This document shows, in pieces, positions 1 through 4,402 of a stretch of 6,228 bases of DNA. The position numbers were made by a program, and so were the translations under genes. The notes beneath the pieces are model-generated. The model did not search any database, had not been told where the DNA came from, and worked only from the letters and a program-made list of their open reading frames with translations. The stretch's first letter is position 1, and each line of letters begins with the position of its first letter. Origin of the DNA: Collinsella aerofaciens (GTDB taxonomy: Bacteria > Actinomycetota > Coriobacteriia > Coriobacteriales > Coriobacteriaceae); contig CAJMJM010000105.1 in NCBI GenBank assembly GCA_905213725.1, forward strand, positions 1-6,228. Reading direction: 5' to 3'.

Positions 1-128
1 GGTAGCGACGCGTAGTTCTTGATGGTCGCGGCGGCAAAGGCGGCGTCATATTCGTTTGCATATGCTCGCTCAATGCGGGCATCCAGAATGCTTTTCTTAT
101 TGCCGTCTTCAGCGTGGTGGTTTGTCAT
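1..128 (-). CDS. N-terminus of an unrecognised protein (partial, runs off the left edge)
   Basis: Reading the minus strand, an ATG at 128-126 opens a frame that stays open to the window edge, giving 42 residues that begin MTNHHAEDGNKKSILDARIE and continue through a polar, alanine-rich stretch ending IKNYASL. A good ribosome binding site (GGAG followed by AAGCT) lies directly upstream on the minus strand. The start is polar and likely helical, with no signal peptide or membrane segment, so the protein is probably cytoplasmic. I do not recognise the family from this fragment. It is transcribed divergently from everything else in the window. That this is a real gene rests on the open frame, ribosome binding site and protein-like composition; the function is unknown. 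Confidence 0.7.
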   Translation of the reverse strand, partial: MTNHHAEDGNKKSILDARIERAYANEYDAAFAAATIKNYASL

Positions 129-131
129 AGC

Positions 132-212
132 TTCTCCAATCGGTTGATGTTCGTGCTGTTTGTTGATGTGTTGGTTGTCGTGAGTGATGTGCTTGCCGTG
201 GGTGATGTGCTG
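132..212 (-). repeat. Four spaced ACATCA repeats in the leader of the minus-strand gene
   Basis: On the plus strand TGATGT occurs at 145-150, 164-169, 185-190 and 203-208, spaced 19, 21 and 18 bp apart. Read as the minus-strand mRNA these are ACATCA copies, the last three each as CACATCA. The leader is rich in C and A and poor in G just before the ribosome binding site. The spacing is close to two helical turns. The repeat is seen directly; a role as a protein-binding array or an unstructured translation-promoting leader is inference, and skewed composition could produce it. Confidence 0.4.
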
Positions 213-446
213 ACGTTGGGGTGCTATGCGGTTTTCAATGAGCCCGTGAGGCAGTTGCTGCAGGGGCGGGATGGAACGGCCCATGCAAGGCGGAAGGCAT
301 CGTGCTCAAAATCGAGACAGCAATGCCCTGGGTGCCTCACATGTGGCAGTTACCTCATTAAGTTGTCATTGCGTTTGGGGCTGTACTTTGCCGATCTTCT
401 TTCTCTTACACGCTAAAAACTGAAACTTCATATGCTCGATCTACTT

Positions 447-468
447 AAAACCGCAACGGCGGTCTTTT
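447..468. terminator. Small terminator-like hairpin, possibly bidirectional
   Basis: The arms ACCGC (450-454) and GCGGT (459-463) pair around an AACG loop. Flanking A residues at 447-448 pair with T at 465-466, across one A/C mismatch. TCTTTT follows on the plus strand and TTTTAAG on the minus strand. The stem is short. No recognised gene ends beside it, so its client is unclear: it could end minus-strand transcription from the right, or sit in the leader of the minus gene. Confidence 0.35.
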
Positions 469-534
469 ATCAACTTATATGTCGGAACGTGTCTTTGCAA
501 GTACTTTTTTGCGTTTGTTTCAAATGGGGTGGTT

Positions 535-562
535 TTGCAACCGTCACGCGCCACGCTATACG
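535..562 (+). promoter_or_regulatory. Possible promoter of a small transcript
   Basis: TTGCAA (535-540) and TATACG (557-562) are separated by 16 bp. Each matches four of six consensus positions for a housekeeping sigma factor. A start near 569 would give a transcript of about 115 nt ending at the 652-685 hairpin. The match is modest and could be chance. Confidence 0.25.
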
Positions 563-651
563 AACGTGCCCCGGCTCGGATAAGATGGTGCGATCGAGTT
601 CTACCGCGCTCACCGCAAGTAGTCTTTGTTGCTGAGATAGGTCATGGCCGA

Positions 652-685
652 AAGGGGCCCGTATCCGTTGGGATACGGGCCCCTT
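652..685. terminator. Perfect 15-bp hairpin without a U-tract
   Basis: AAGGGGCCCGTATCC (652-666) pairs perfectly with GGATACGGGCCCCTT (671-685) around a GTTG tetraloop. The stem is very GC-rich and must be stable. The plus-strand sequence after it (GCTATTTGAATG) has no run of T, and neither does the minus strand (TCGGCC). It may be a tract-less terminator or the 3' end of a small RNA. No gene on the plus strand ends just upstream, and deoC starts more than 200 bp downstream. Confidence 0.6.
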
Positions 686-761
686 GCTATTTGAATGGGC
701 ATGAGGGTGTATTGAGGGGGGTGCCTGGCTGTCGGCATCCGCATGCGGCGCCATTTGCAGT

Positions 762-781
762 CCGTAAATATACTTCTACGG
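762..781 (+). promoter_or_regulatory. Possible deoC promoter -10 box inside a short dyad
   Basis: TATACT (769-774) matches five of six positions of a -10 box and lies inside an inverted repeat, CCGTA (762-766) with TACGG (777-781). No good -35 box lies at the right distance, so an activator would be needed if this is the promoter. Transcription would begin near 781, leaving a leader of about 120 nt before deoC. A repressor bound to the dyad would cover the -10 box. This is a weak, inferred call. Confidence 0.25.
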
Positions 782-842
782 CTAATTTCATACCACTTGT
801 CGGAATGCGGACGCTGTTCTTGCGTATCGGGCGTACATTGAA

Positions 843-866
843 CGTGGTTTTTCGCGCGAAGCCACG
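843..866. repeat. Inverted repeat just upstream of the deoC ribosome binding site
   Basis: CGTGG (843-847 region) pairs with CCACG (862-866), and between them TTCGCGCGAA (851-860) is a perfect palindrome. It ends about 22 nt before the AAGGAGG box. It could be an operator or an mRNA leader hairpin that influences translation. Only the symmetry is seen; the role is inferred. Confidence 0.3.
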
Positions 867-900
867 AATCGGTTGTCGGTCCTGAACAAGGAGGCCCAGC

Positions 901-1575
901 ATGACGCTTGCCAAACCCATCAATAAATACATCGACTATATCGATGCCCCCGAGGACACATTTGAGCAGTATGTCGAGAAGGCGCTAAAGTACAACTTCC
1001 GTTGTGTATTTGCGAACCTGCAGGAGTACGAGACGGGTTGCGCAATGCTCGAGGGTTCTGACATCATTCTTGCCGGCGCTATCGACTTTCAACGGGGCAC
1101 TATGACGCTTGAGGAGAAGCTTGCGAGGTTTGAGGAATACGCTGTGTGCGGCTTTACCGAGATTGACTACGTTTTGAATCAGGAGTCGGTCGAGAACCGC
1201 GATTTTGATGCCATCGAGCGCGAGATGACTGCCATTGCTGATTTTTGTCGCGCGCATGGCATCACTGACAAGGTGATCGTCGAGATGTGCAAGCTGGACG
1301 GCGACGATGCCGCCAAGCGTCGCGTCTGTGAGATTGCGCTGGAGGCTAAGCCGGGCTTCCTTAAGACATCGACTGGCAGACGCTTTGGCGGCGCTAAGCT
1401 CGAAGACGTGCGGCTGATGCACGAGGTGCTCGGCGATGCCGTGGCAATTAAGGCGGCGGGCGGTATCTATAATTACGAAGAGGCTTGTGCATTCATCGAG
1501 GCCGGCGCCAGCGCGTTGGGTGCATCGGCGGGCATCGCGATCGTCGAGGGTGCACCGACGGAGGAGCGTCGCTAG
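901..1575 (+). CDS. deoC: Deoxyribose-phosphate aldolase (divergent DeoC)
   Basis: A class I aldolase that should split 2-deoxyribose 5-phosphate into acetaldehyde and glyceraldehyde 3-phosphate in the cytoplasm, in deoxynucleoside breakdown. The 224-residue protein has the usual DeoC length. The Schiff-base lysine is K155 in FLKTSTG, the second active-site lysine is K184 in IKAAGGI, and the catalytic aspartate is D89 in EIDYVLN. The phosphate-binding end reads ALGASAGIAIVEG (206-217). The start is fixed by AAGGAGG at 888-894, six bases before ATG. The protein departs from typical DeoC in places: IDYIDA (11-16) where IDHTLL is usual, KTSTGRRFGGA instead of a KTSTGFGTGGA-type run, and a changed region at 36-66 (ANLQEYETG, IDFQRG). 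All three catalytic residues remain, so aldolase chemistry is likely, but the substrate could differ. A Cof-type HAD phosphatase gene follows after 149 bp. Confidence 0.88.
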   Translation: MTLAKPINKYIDYIDAPEDTFEQYVEKALKYNFRCVFANLQEYETGCAMLEGSDIILAGAIDFQRGTMTLEEKLARFEEYAVCGFTEIDYVLNQESVENRDFDAIEREMTAIADFCRAHGITDKVIVEMCKLDGDDAAKRRVCEIALEAKPGFLKTSTGRRFGGAKLEDVRLMHEVLGDAVAIKAAGGIYNYEEACAFIEAGASALGASAGIAIVEGAPTEERR

Positions 1576-1724
1576 CAGACGTATTTGACCTGAGCGATAA
1601 AGCTTCACGACCACGCACCGTTCATGTTTGGGACAATATGACATTTTTCCCGTTGCAGACAGAGTCGCCGTGGGTGTTCTGTATGATGGCTCAGACAAGG
1701 TTGTTCAATGACGGGGAGGCATAT
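1576..1724 (+). promoter_or_regulatory. Spacer between deoC and the Cof-type phosphatase, possible weak promoter
   Basis: This 149-bp gap has no hairpin terminator that I can see, so read-through from deoC is possible. A -10-like TATGAT (1682-1687) sits at a suitable distance from the next start, but the best -35-like hexamer, TTGCAG (1653-1658), is 23 bp away, too far for a normal promoter. The downstream gene could be co-transcribed with deoC, self-promoted, or both. Confidence 0.2.
1713..1719 (+). promoter_or_regulatory. Ribosome binding site that fixes the start of the Cof-type phosphatase
   Basis: GGGGAGG lies five bases before the ATG at 1725. It supports this start over in-frame upstream starts that would add up to 80 residues unrelated to HAD proteins and overlap the end of deoC. 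Confidence 0.8.
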
Positions 1725-2567
1725 ATGGCTATCAAAGCCATCGCAATGGATATCGACGGTACGCTCACCAACGACCAAAAGGTCATCAGCCCGCGTACGC
1801 GCGAGAAGCTGCTCGCGGCGCAGGAGTCGGGCATTAAGCTCATCTTGGCTTCGGGCCGTCCCGCATGGGGACTGCACGCCTTGGCGCAGGAGCTCGACCT
1901 TCAAAACCATGACGGTCTGCTAGTTGCCTTTAATGGTGCGCATGTGGTCGACGCTCAGACCGATGAGGTCCTTTTTGACCAGGCCATGCCGGCTGACGAG
2001 CTGCACCGTCTGATTGATCATCTGCGCAATTTCGACGTGATCCCTATGATTTCGCTCGGTCGCGATCTGCATGTCGAGGATTCGTATCGCTGCATGATTA
2101 CGCTGCCGGATGGCTCGCAGAAAAACATCGTCAAATACGAGCGCGATGCGTGCGACCTTAAGATCCGCGAGGTCGAGAGCTTGCATGAGGTCGCGGACGC
2201 TTATCCCGTGGACAAGCTGCTGACGGCGGGCGATCCGGCCTACCTGCAGGCGCATTACGAGGAGATGTATGCGCCCTTTAGGCAGACGCTTTCGGGCATG
2301 TTTACGGCCGACTGGTACTTTGAGTACACGGCGCCTGGTATCGACAAGGCCCGCGCGCTCGAGGGCGCCCTGCCCAAGCTCGGTATCGATGCCAGCGAGG
2401 TCGTATCGTTTGGTGACGGCCAGAACGACAAGTCCATGATTGAGTGGGCCGGCACCGGTGTTGCCATGGGCAACGCAGTCGATGAGGTTAAGGCGGTAGC
2501 CCAGATGGTGACCGCCAATAACAACGAAGACGGTATTGCGGTGGCGTTGGATAAGCTGCTGGGTTAG
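1725..2567 (+). CDS. Cof/YidA-type HAD-family sugar phosphatase
   Basis: A cytoplasmic Mg-dependent phosphatase of the HAD superfamily, type IIB (Cof) subfamily, which typically removes phosphate from sugar phosphates or related metabolites. The 280-residue length is normal. Motif I is DIDGT (9-13) with nucleophile D9 and acid/base D11; motif II is S43 in LASGRP; motif III is K208 in GIDKARAL; motif IV is SFGDGQND (228-235) with D231 and D235. The tail GVAMGNAVDEVKAVA and NNNEDGIAVAL are hallmarks of the Cof group. The cap domain lies at about 85-195 and decides the substrate, which cannot be read from sequence alone. The ATG at 1725 begins MAIKAIAMDID, the usual distance before motif I. It lies between deoC and another HAD gene, which hints at sugar-phosphate metabolism, but these phosphatases are promiscuous and widely scattered. 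Confidence 0.92.
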   Translation: MAIKAIAMDIDGTLTNDQKVISPRTREKLLAAQESGIKLILASGRPAWGLHALAQELDLQNHDGLLVAFNGAHVVDAQTDEVLFDQAMPADELHRLIDHLRNFDVIPMISLGRDLHVEDSYRCMITLPDGSQKNIVKYERDACDLKIREVESLHEVADAYPVDKLLTAGDPAYLQAHYEEMYAPFRQTLSGMFTADWYFEYTAPGIDKARALEGALPKLGIDASEVVSFGDGQNDKSMIEWAGTGVAMGNAVDEVKAVAQMVTANNNEDGIAVALDKLLG

Positions 2568-2580
2568 AATCGCCGATAAT
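2565..2580 (+). promoter_or_regulatory. -10-like hexamers between the two HAD genes
   Basis: TAGAAT (2565-2570, overlapping the stop codon) and GATAAT (2575-2580) each match five of six -10 positions. Neither has a good -35 box. If one is used, the transcript would start at about 2577-2587, so that the 2590-2611 hairpin would sit at or near the 5' end of the mRNA of the next gene. Weak call. Confidence 0.2.
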
Positions 2581-2589
2581 GCATGGTTC

Positions 2590-2615
2590 GGGCGCCTGCT
2601 TACAGGCGCCCTTTT
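2590..2615 (+). terminator. Rho-independent terminator after the Cof-type phosphatase
   Basis: GGGCGCCTG (2590-2598) pairs perfectly with CAGGCGCCC (2603-2611) around a CTTA loop and is followed by TTTT (2612-2615). It lies 22 bp after the stop codon. It is unusual in being only 3 nt from the ribosome binding site of the next gene, so it must be leaky, or that gene needs its own promoter. Confidence 0.8.
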
Positions 2616-2618
2616 GTT

Positions 2619-2626
2619 AGGGAGGG
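2619..2626 (+). promoter_or_regulatory. Ribosome binding site that fixes a GTG start
   Basis: AGGGAGGG lies just before GTG at 2631. It argues for that start rather than the in-frame ATG at 2583, which would place the first 16 codons across the terminator hairpin. Confidence 0.8.
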
Positions 2627-2630
2627 TGCC

Positions 2631-3290
2631 GTGTCCGCATTTCCGTTTGACGCCGTTATCTTTGACATGGACGGCGTTTTAGTCGACACCGAGTTTTACT
2701 ATCAAAAGGAACTCGAGAAGTTTATCGATTACCTGCAGATTTCTGTGACGCGCGACGAGCTTAATGCGATTGTTGGTTCATCGCACCGTGATTTTCAGCA
2801 GGTGCTCGTCGATTGGCATGAGCGTGCGGGTCTGGGCAAGCTCAGCGTCGAGGCTGCCGAGGCACGCTATGAGGTGTGGGCGAGCGCGTATTCCTGCGAC
2901 TATAGAAAACTGCTCAACCCCGGCGTTGCCGAGACGCTAGCGTGGCTGAAAGAACGTGGGGTTCGCGTTGCGCTGGCATCGTCGTCTCCTCTCAACAATA
3001 TCGAAGAGGTGCTGGGTACCTGCGGCATTCGTGAATACTTTGAGTTTTTGGTCTCGGGCGAGCAGTTCAAGCGCAGCAAGCCCGATCCTGATATCTATCT
3101 GCATGCTATAGATCGTTTGGGATTGCCCGCGGATCGCTGTTGCTGTGTGGAGGACTCTCTGTATGGCATCACTGCCGGCAAGCGAGCCGGCCTGACGGTC
3201 ATTGCCAAGCGCGAGGAACGCTTCGGCTTTAGCCAGGATGCCGCGGACAAGATTATCGACCAGCTGCCGGAGCTGCTCGCGCTTTCTTAA
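2631..3290 (+). CDS. HAD-IA phosphatase/phosphoglucomutase-like hydrolase
   Basis: A cytoplasmic HAD-superfamily enzyme of subfamily IA, close to beta-phosphoglucomutase and related sugar-phosphate phosphatases. The 219-residue length fits. Motif I is FDMDGVLVDT (11-20) with D12 and D14; motif II is S117 in ALASSSP; motif III is K150 in RSKPDPDIY; motif IV is VEDSLYGI with E174 and D175. A helical cap at about 20-95 sits between motifs I and II, as in this subfamily. Beta-phosphoglucomutase would interconvert glucose 1- and 6-phosphate in maltose or trehalose use, but no sugar phosphorylase is in the window, so a general phosphatase is as likely. The start is GTG with a strong ribosome binding site. 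It lies 63 bp after another HAD gene, with a terminator between them, so co-transcription is not assured. Confidence 0.9.
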   Translation: MSAFPFDAVIFDMDGVLVDTEFYYQKELEKFIDYLQISVTRDELNAIVGSSHRDFQQVLVDWHERAGLGKLSVEAAEARYEVWASAYSCDYRKLLNPGVAETLAWLKERGVRVALASSSPLNNIEEVLGTCGIREYFEFLVSGEQFKRSKPDPDIYLHAIDRLGLPADRCCCVEDSLYGITAGKRAGLTVIAKREERFGFSQDAADKIIDQLPELLALS

Positions 3291-3313
3291 GAGCGCGATA
3301 GTTGCGCGTTTTT
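3289..3313 (+). terminator. Probable intrinsic terminator overlapping the HAD stop codon
   Basis: CGCG (3294-3297) pairs with CGCG (3305-3308) around a seven-base loop. The stem extends outward through A-U and G-U pairs into the T run TTTTT (3309-3313). It begins inside the TAA stop. An alternative pairing, CGCGCT (3278-3283) with AGCGCG (3292-3297), competes with it. Only the four-pair core is strong, so efficiency is uncertain. Confidence 0.45.
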
Positions 3314-3356
3314 CGGGTCTGATGAGTAAATACCCGACATTTTGGTGCGGCAACAA

Positions 3357-3369
3357 GCATACTTTATGC
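3357..3369. repeat. Short inverted repeat upstream of the GntR gene
   Basis: GCATA (3357-3361) and TATGC (3365-3369) are separated by CTT. The dyad overlaps a weak promoter-like pair, TTGGTG (3342-3347), 17-bp spacer, TATGCC (3365-3370). GntR/HutC regulators often repress their own gene, so this may be an operator. The repeat is short and could be chance. Confidence 0.25.
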
Positions 3370-3370
3370 C

Positions 3371-3413
3371 AAAGCGGGCTCAAGGGCTTGTTGAATGCCC
3401 TTGAGCCCGCTTT
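3371..3413. terminator. Perfect 17-bp hairpin before the GntR gene
   Basis: AAAGCGGGCTCAAGGGC (3371-3387) pairs perfectly with GCCCTTGAGCCCGCTTT (3397-3413) around a nine-base loop. Only TTT ends the arm, then AGAATTAATT, so the U-tract is poor. It may be a second barrier behind the upstream HAD gene. If the GntR promoter lies upstream at 3342-3370, the hairpin would instead be at the 5' end of that mRNA and could limit expression or stabilise the message. Confidence 0.6.
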
Positions 3414-3440
3414 AGAATTAATTGTGCTGGGAGAGGGTAT

Positions 3441-4184
3441 ATGCCACCGACTGAAGGACTAACTGACGGTAAAGCTGCGATACCGCTGTACCAACAGGTT
3501 ATCGATATCATCAAAAACGAAATCAACTCCGGCGCCTACAAGGCAGGCGCGCGGATACCCAACGAATTCGAATTGGCTGAGAGCTATAAAGTTGGCCGCG
3601 TTACCGTGCGACGCGCTATTGAGGAGCTCGTCCAGCAGGGCTATCTAACGAAGCGACAGGGGAAAGGCACGTTTGTCAATGCCCCCAAGCTCAAGCGCAA
3701 GATTCGCCAGAAGGATGACGTCCAGAGTTTTTCGGACGCATGCCGCGTTAACGGAATGGAACCGGGGGCGTGTGTCATTTCGAGAAAGATACTGCCGGCG
3801 GATTCCACCGAAGCACAGTTCTTTGGTGTTCCCGTTGGAACTGACTTGATTTGCGTTGAGCGCGTGCGTACTGCCGATGGCGTCCCTGTCATGCTCGAGA
3901 ACAACATATACGTTTACGAGGACAACGCCTATCTATCAACGGCACCTCTATCTAACCAATCCATTTTTGAGTTCGTGCGCAACCGGACGGGCCGCACGCC
4001 CGCGTTTACCGACCCGTGCACGCTCGAGATCGCGTGCGCGTCGCCCGAGGTCGCTCGACTGTTGGCGGTTCCCGTTGGCGAACCCTTGTTTTATATGGAA
4101 GCCTTCTTTTTCGATGAGCAGCGGCGGCCGTTTATCATCGGTCGTCAGCGGATCGTTGGGTCTCGCTACGTTTTTGACATCTAG
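3441..4184 (+). CDS. GntR-family (HutC subfamily) transcription regulator
   Basis: A cytoplasmic DNA-binding regulator, probably a repressor released or tuned by a small ligand. The 247-residue length is typical of the HutC group. A winged helix-turn-helix fills residues 16-79: IPLYQQVIDIIKNEI opens it, the recognition helix VGRVTVRRAIEELV (51-64) carries the usual T55-R57-R58 pattern, and the wing ends RQGKGTFV. A UTRA ligand-binding domain follows at about 95-243, with the characteristic LFYMEAFFFDEQRRPFIIGRQRI run near the end. The start has GGGAGAGG at 3429-3436. The gene points toward a permease and an amidohydrolase, which are its likely targets, since HutC regulators usually control adjacent uptake and catabolic genes. 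The ligand is unknown; UTRA domains bind sugars, histidine-pathway compounds, amino sugars and others. Confidence 0.92.
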   Translation: MPPTEGLTDGKAAIPLYQQVIDIIKNEINSGAYKAGARIPNEFELAESYKVGRVTVRRAIEELVQQGYLTKRQGKGTFVNAPKLKRKIRQKDDVQSFSDACRVNGMEPGACVISRKILPADSTEAQFFGVPVGTDLICVERVRTADGVPVMLENNIYVYEDNAYLSTAPLSNQSIFEFVRNRTGRTPAFTDPCTLEIACASPEVARLLAVPVGEPLFYMEAFFFDEQRRPFIIGRQRIVGSRYVFDI

Positions 4185-4194
4185 GACATTGCGA

Positions 4195-4234
4195 ATGGAA
4201 GCGCCCGTGGTATCATCTCATCGGGCGCTTCCAT
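4195..4234. terminator. Perfect 13-bp hairpin after the GntR gene
   Basis: ATGGAAGCGCCCG (4195-4207) pairs perfectly with CGGGCGCTTCCAT (4222-4234) around a 14-base loop. It lies 10 bp after the regulator's stop, where a terminator is expected, but no T run follows (ACCGTTCACG). It probably separates the regulator transcript from the permease transcript as a tract-less terminator. Confidence 0.6.
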
Positions 4235-4274
4235 ACCGTTCACGGCGCGAACGCAACCGTTCAACCGCGTTGCG
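4235..4274. repeat. Direct repeat and dyad upstream of the permease promoter
   Basis: ACCGTTCA occurs at 4235-4242 and 4256-4263, exactly 21 bp apart, two helical turns. The second copy lies within an inverted repeat, CGCAAC (4252-4257) with GTTGCG (4269-4274). The dyad centre would be near -67 from the inferred start of transcription, a position typical of activator sites. The symmetry is seen; binding is inferred. Confidence 0.35.
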
Positions 4275-4294
4275 GCAATCAGTTTGAAATTATC

Positions 4295-4323
4295 TTGATG
4301 AAGGAAAAAGCTGCTGGTAATCT
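4295..4323 (+). promoter_or_regulatory. Probable promoter of the permease-amidohydrolase unit
   Basis: TTGATG (4295-4300) and TAATCT (4318-4323) are 17 bp apart, and the -10 box is preceded by an extended TGG (4315-4317). Transcription would start near 4330, giving a leader of about 73 nt. The -10 match is only three of six, so the call relies on spacing, the extended element and its place between two dyads. Confidence 0.4.
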
Positions 4324-4337
4324 ATGGGACGTCATAG

Positions 4338-4360
4338 AACGTTTGCATTGTGCAAATGTT
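4338..4360. promoter_or_regulatory. Candidate operator: 23-bp inverted repeat
   Basis: AACGTTTGCA (4338-4347) and TGCAAATGTT (4351-4360) form a dyad with nine of ten positions matching around a TTG centre. It lies just downstream of the inferred transcription start and 42 bp before the permease ATG, a classic place for a repressor. The neighbouring GntR protein is the obvious candidate, although the sequence does not match the GT-N-TA-N-AC type core described for many GntR sites, so another regulator is possible. Confidence 0.5.
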
Positions 4361-4392
4361 GAAGCGAGATGCGATGCAGCCTCGAGTTCTTT

Positions 4393-4397
4393 GGAGG
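4393..4397 (+). promoter_or_regulatory. Ribosome binding site that fixes the permease start
   Basis: GGAGG lies five bases before ATG at 4403. The in-frame upstream start near 4295 lacks such a site and would place 36 extra codons across the promoter and operator. Confidence 0.8.
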
Positions 4398-4402
4398 TAT
4401 CT

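Larger units (their letters stand above)
129..900. other. Gene-poor divergent intergenic region (772 bp)
   Basis: No convincing protein-coding gene is visible on either strand. The short open frames here have unlikely compositions and no good ribosome binding sites. From left to right the region holds the ACATCA-repeat leader of the minus gene, a featureless stretch to about 400, an AT-richer stretch (about 400-540) with a small hairpin at 447-466, a possible small-RNA unit (about 569-685) ending in a perfect hairpin, and a possible promoter plus dyads before deoC. A weak minus-strand promoter may lie at 474-500 (TTGCAA, 15-bp spacer, TATAAG), which would give the minus gene a leader of about 345 nt. 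No tRNA, T-box consensus or recognisable riboswitch was found. Confidence 0.6.

Noticed and set aside
56..440. CATATGCTCG occurring near 59 and 429
   Set aside because: A short match, once inside a coding region and once in a spacer, with no further similarity around it; likely chance.
560..685. T-box leader suggested by TACCGCG (602-608 region) followed by a stable hairpin
   Set aside because: The full AGGGTGGTACCGCG-type consensus is absent, the antiterminator pairing cannot be drawn, and no aminoacyl-tRNA synthetase or amino acid gene follows closely.
114..885. Several plus- and minus-strand open frames of 67-118 codons in the divergent region
   Set aside because: Compositions are not protein-like, frames overlap each other, and none has a good ribosome binding site.
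985..1698. A 237-codon minus-strand open frame opposite deoC
   Set aside because: It has no domain or ribosome binding site support and mirrors a well-supported DeoC gene.
1485..1724. An 80-codon upstream extension of the Cof-type phosphatase
   Set aside because: It overlaps deoC, has unlikely composition and precedes a much better start with GGGGAGG five bases upstream.
2583..2630. ATG start giving 16 extra residues on the second HAD protein
   Set aside because: The extension would translate through the terminator hairpin and has no ribosome binding site; the GTG at 2631 has a strong one.
4295..4402. N-terminal extension of the permease, or a separate leader peptide
   Set aside because: No ribosome binding site, and the segment overlaps the inferred promoter and operator; the family normally begins close to the first membrane helix as it does from 4403.
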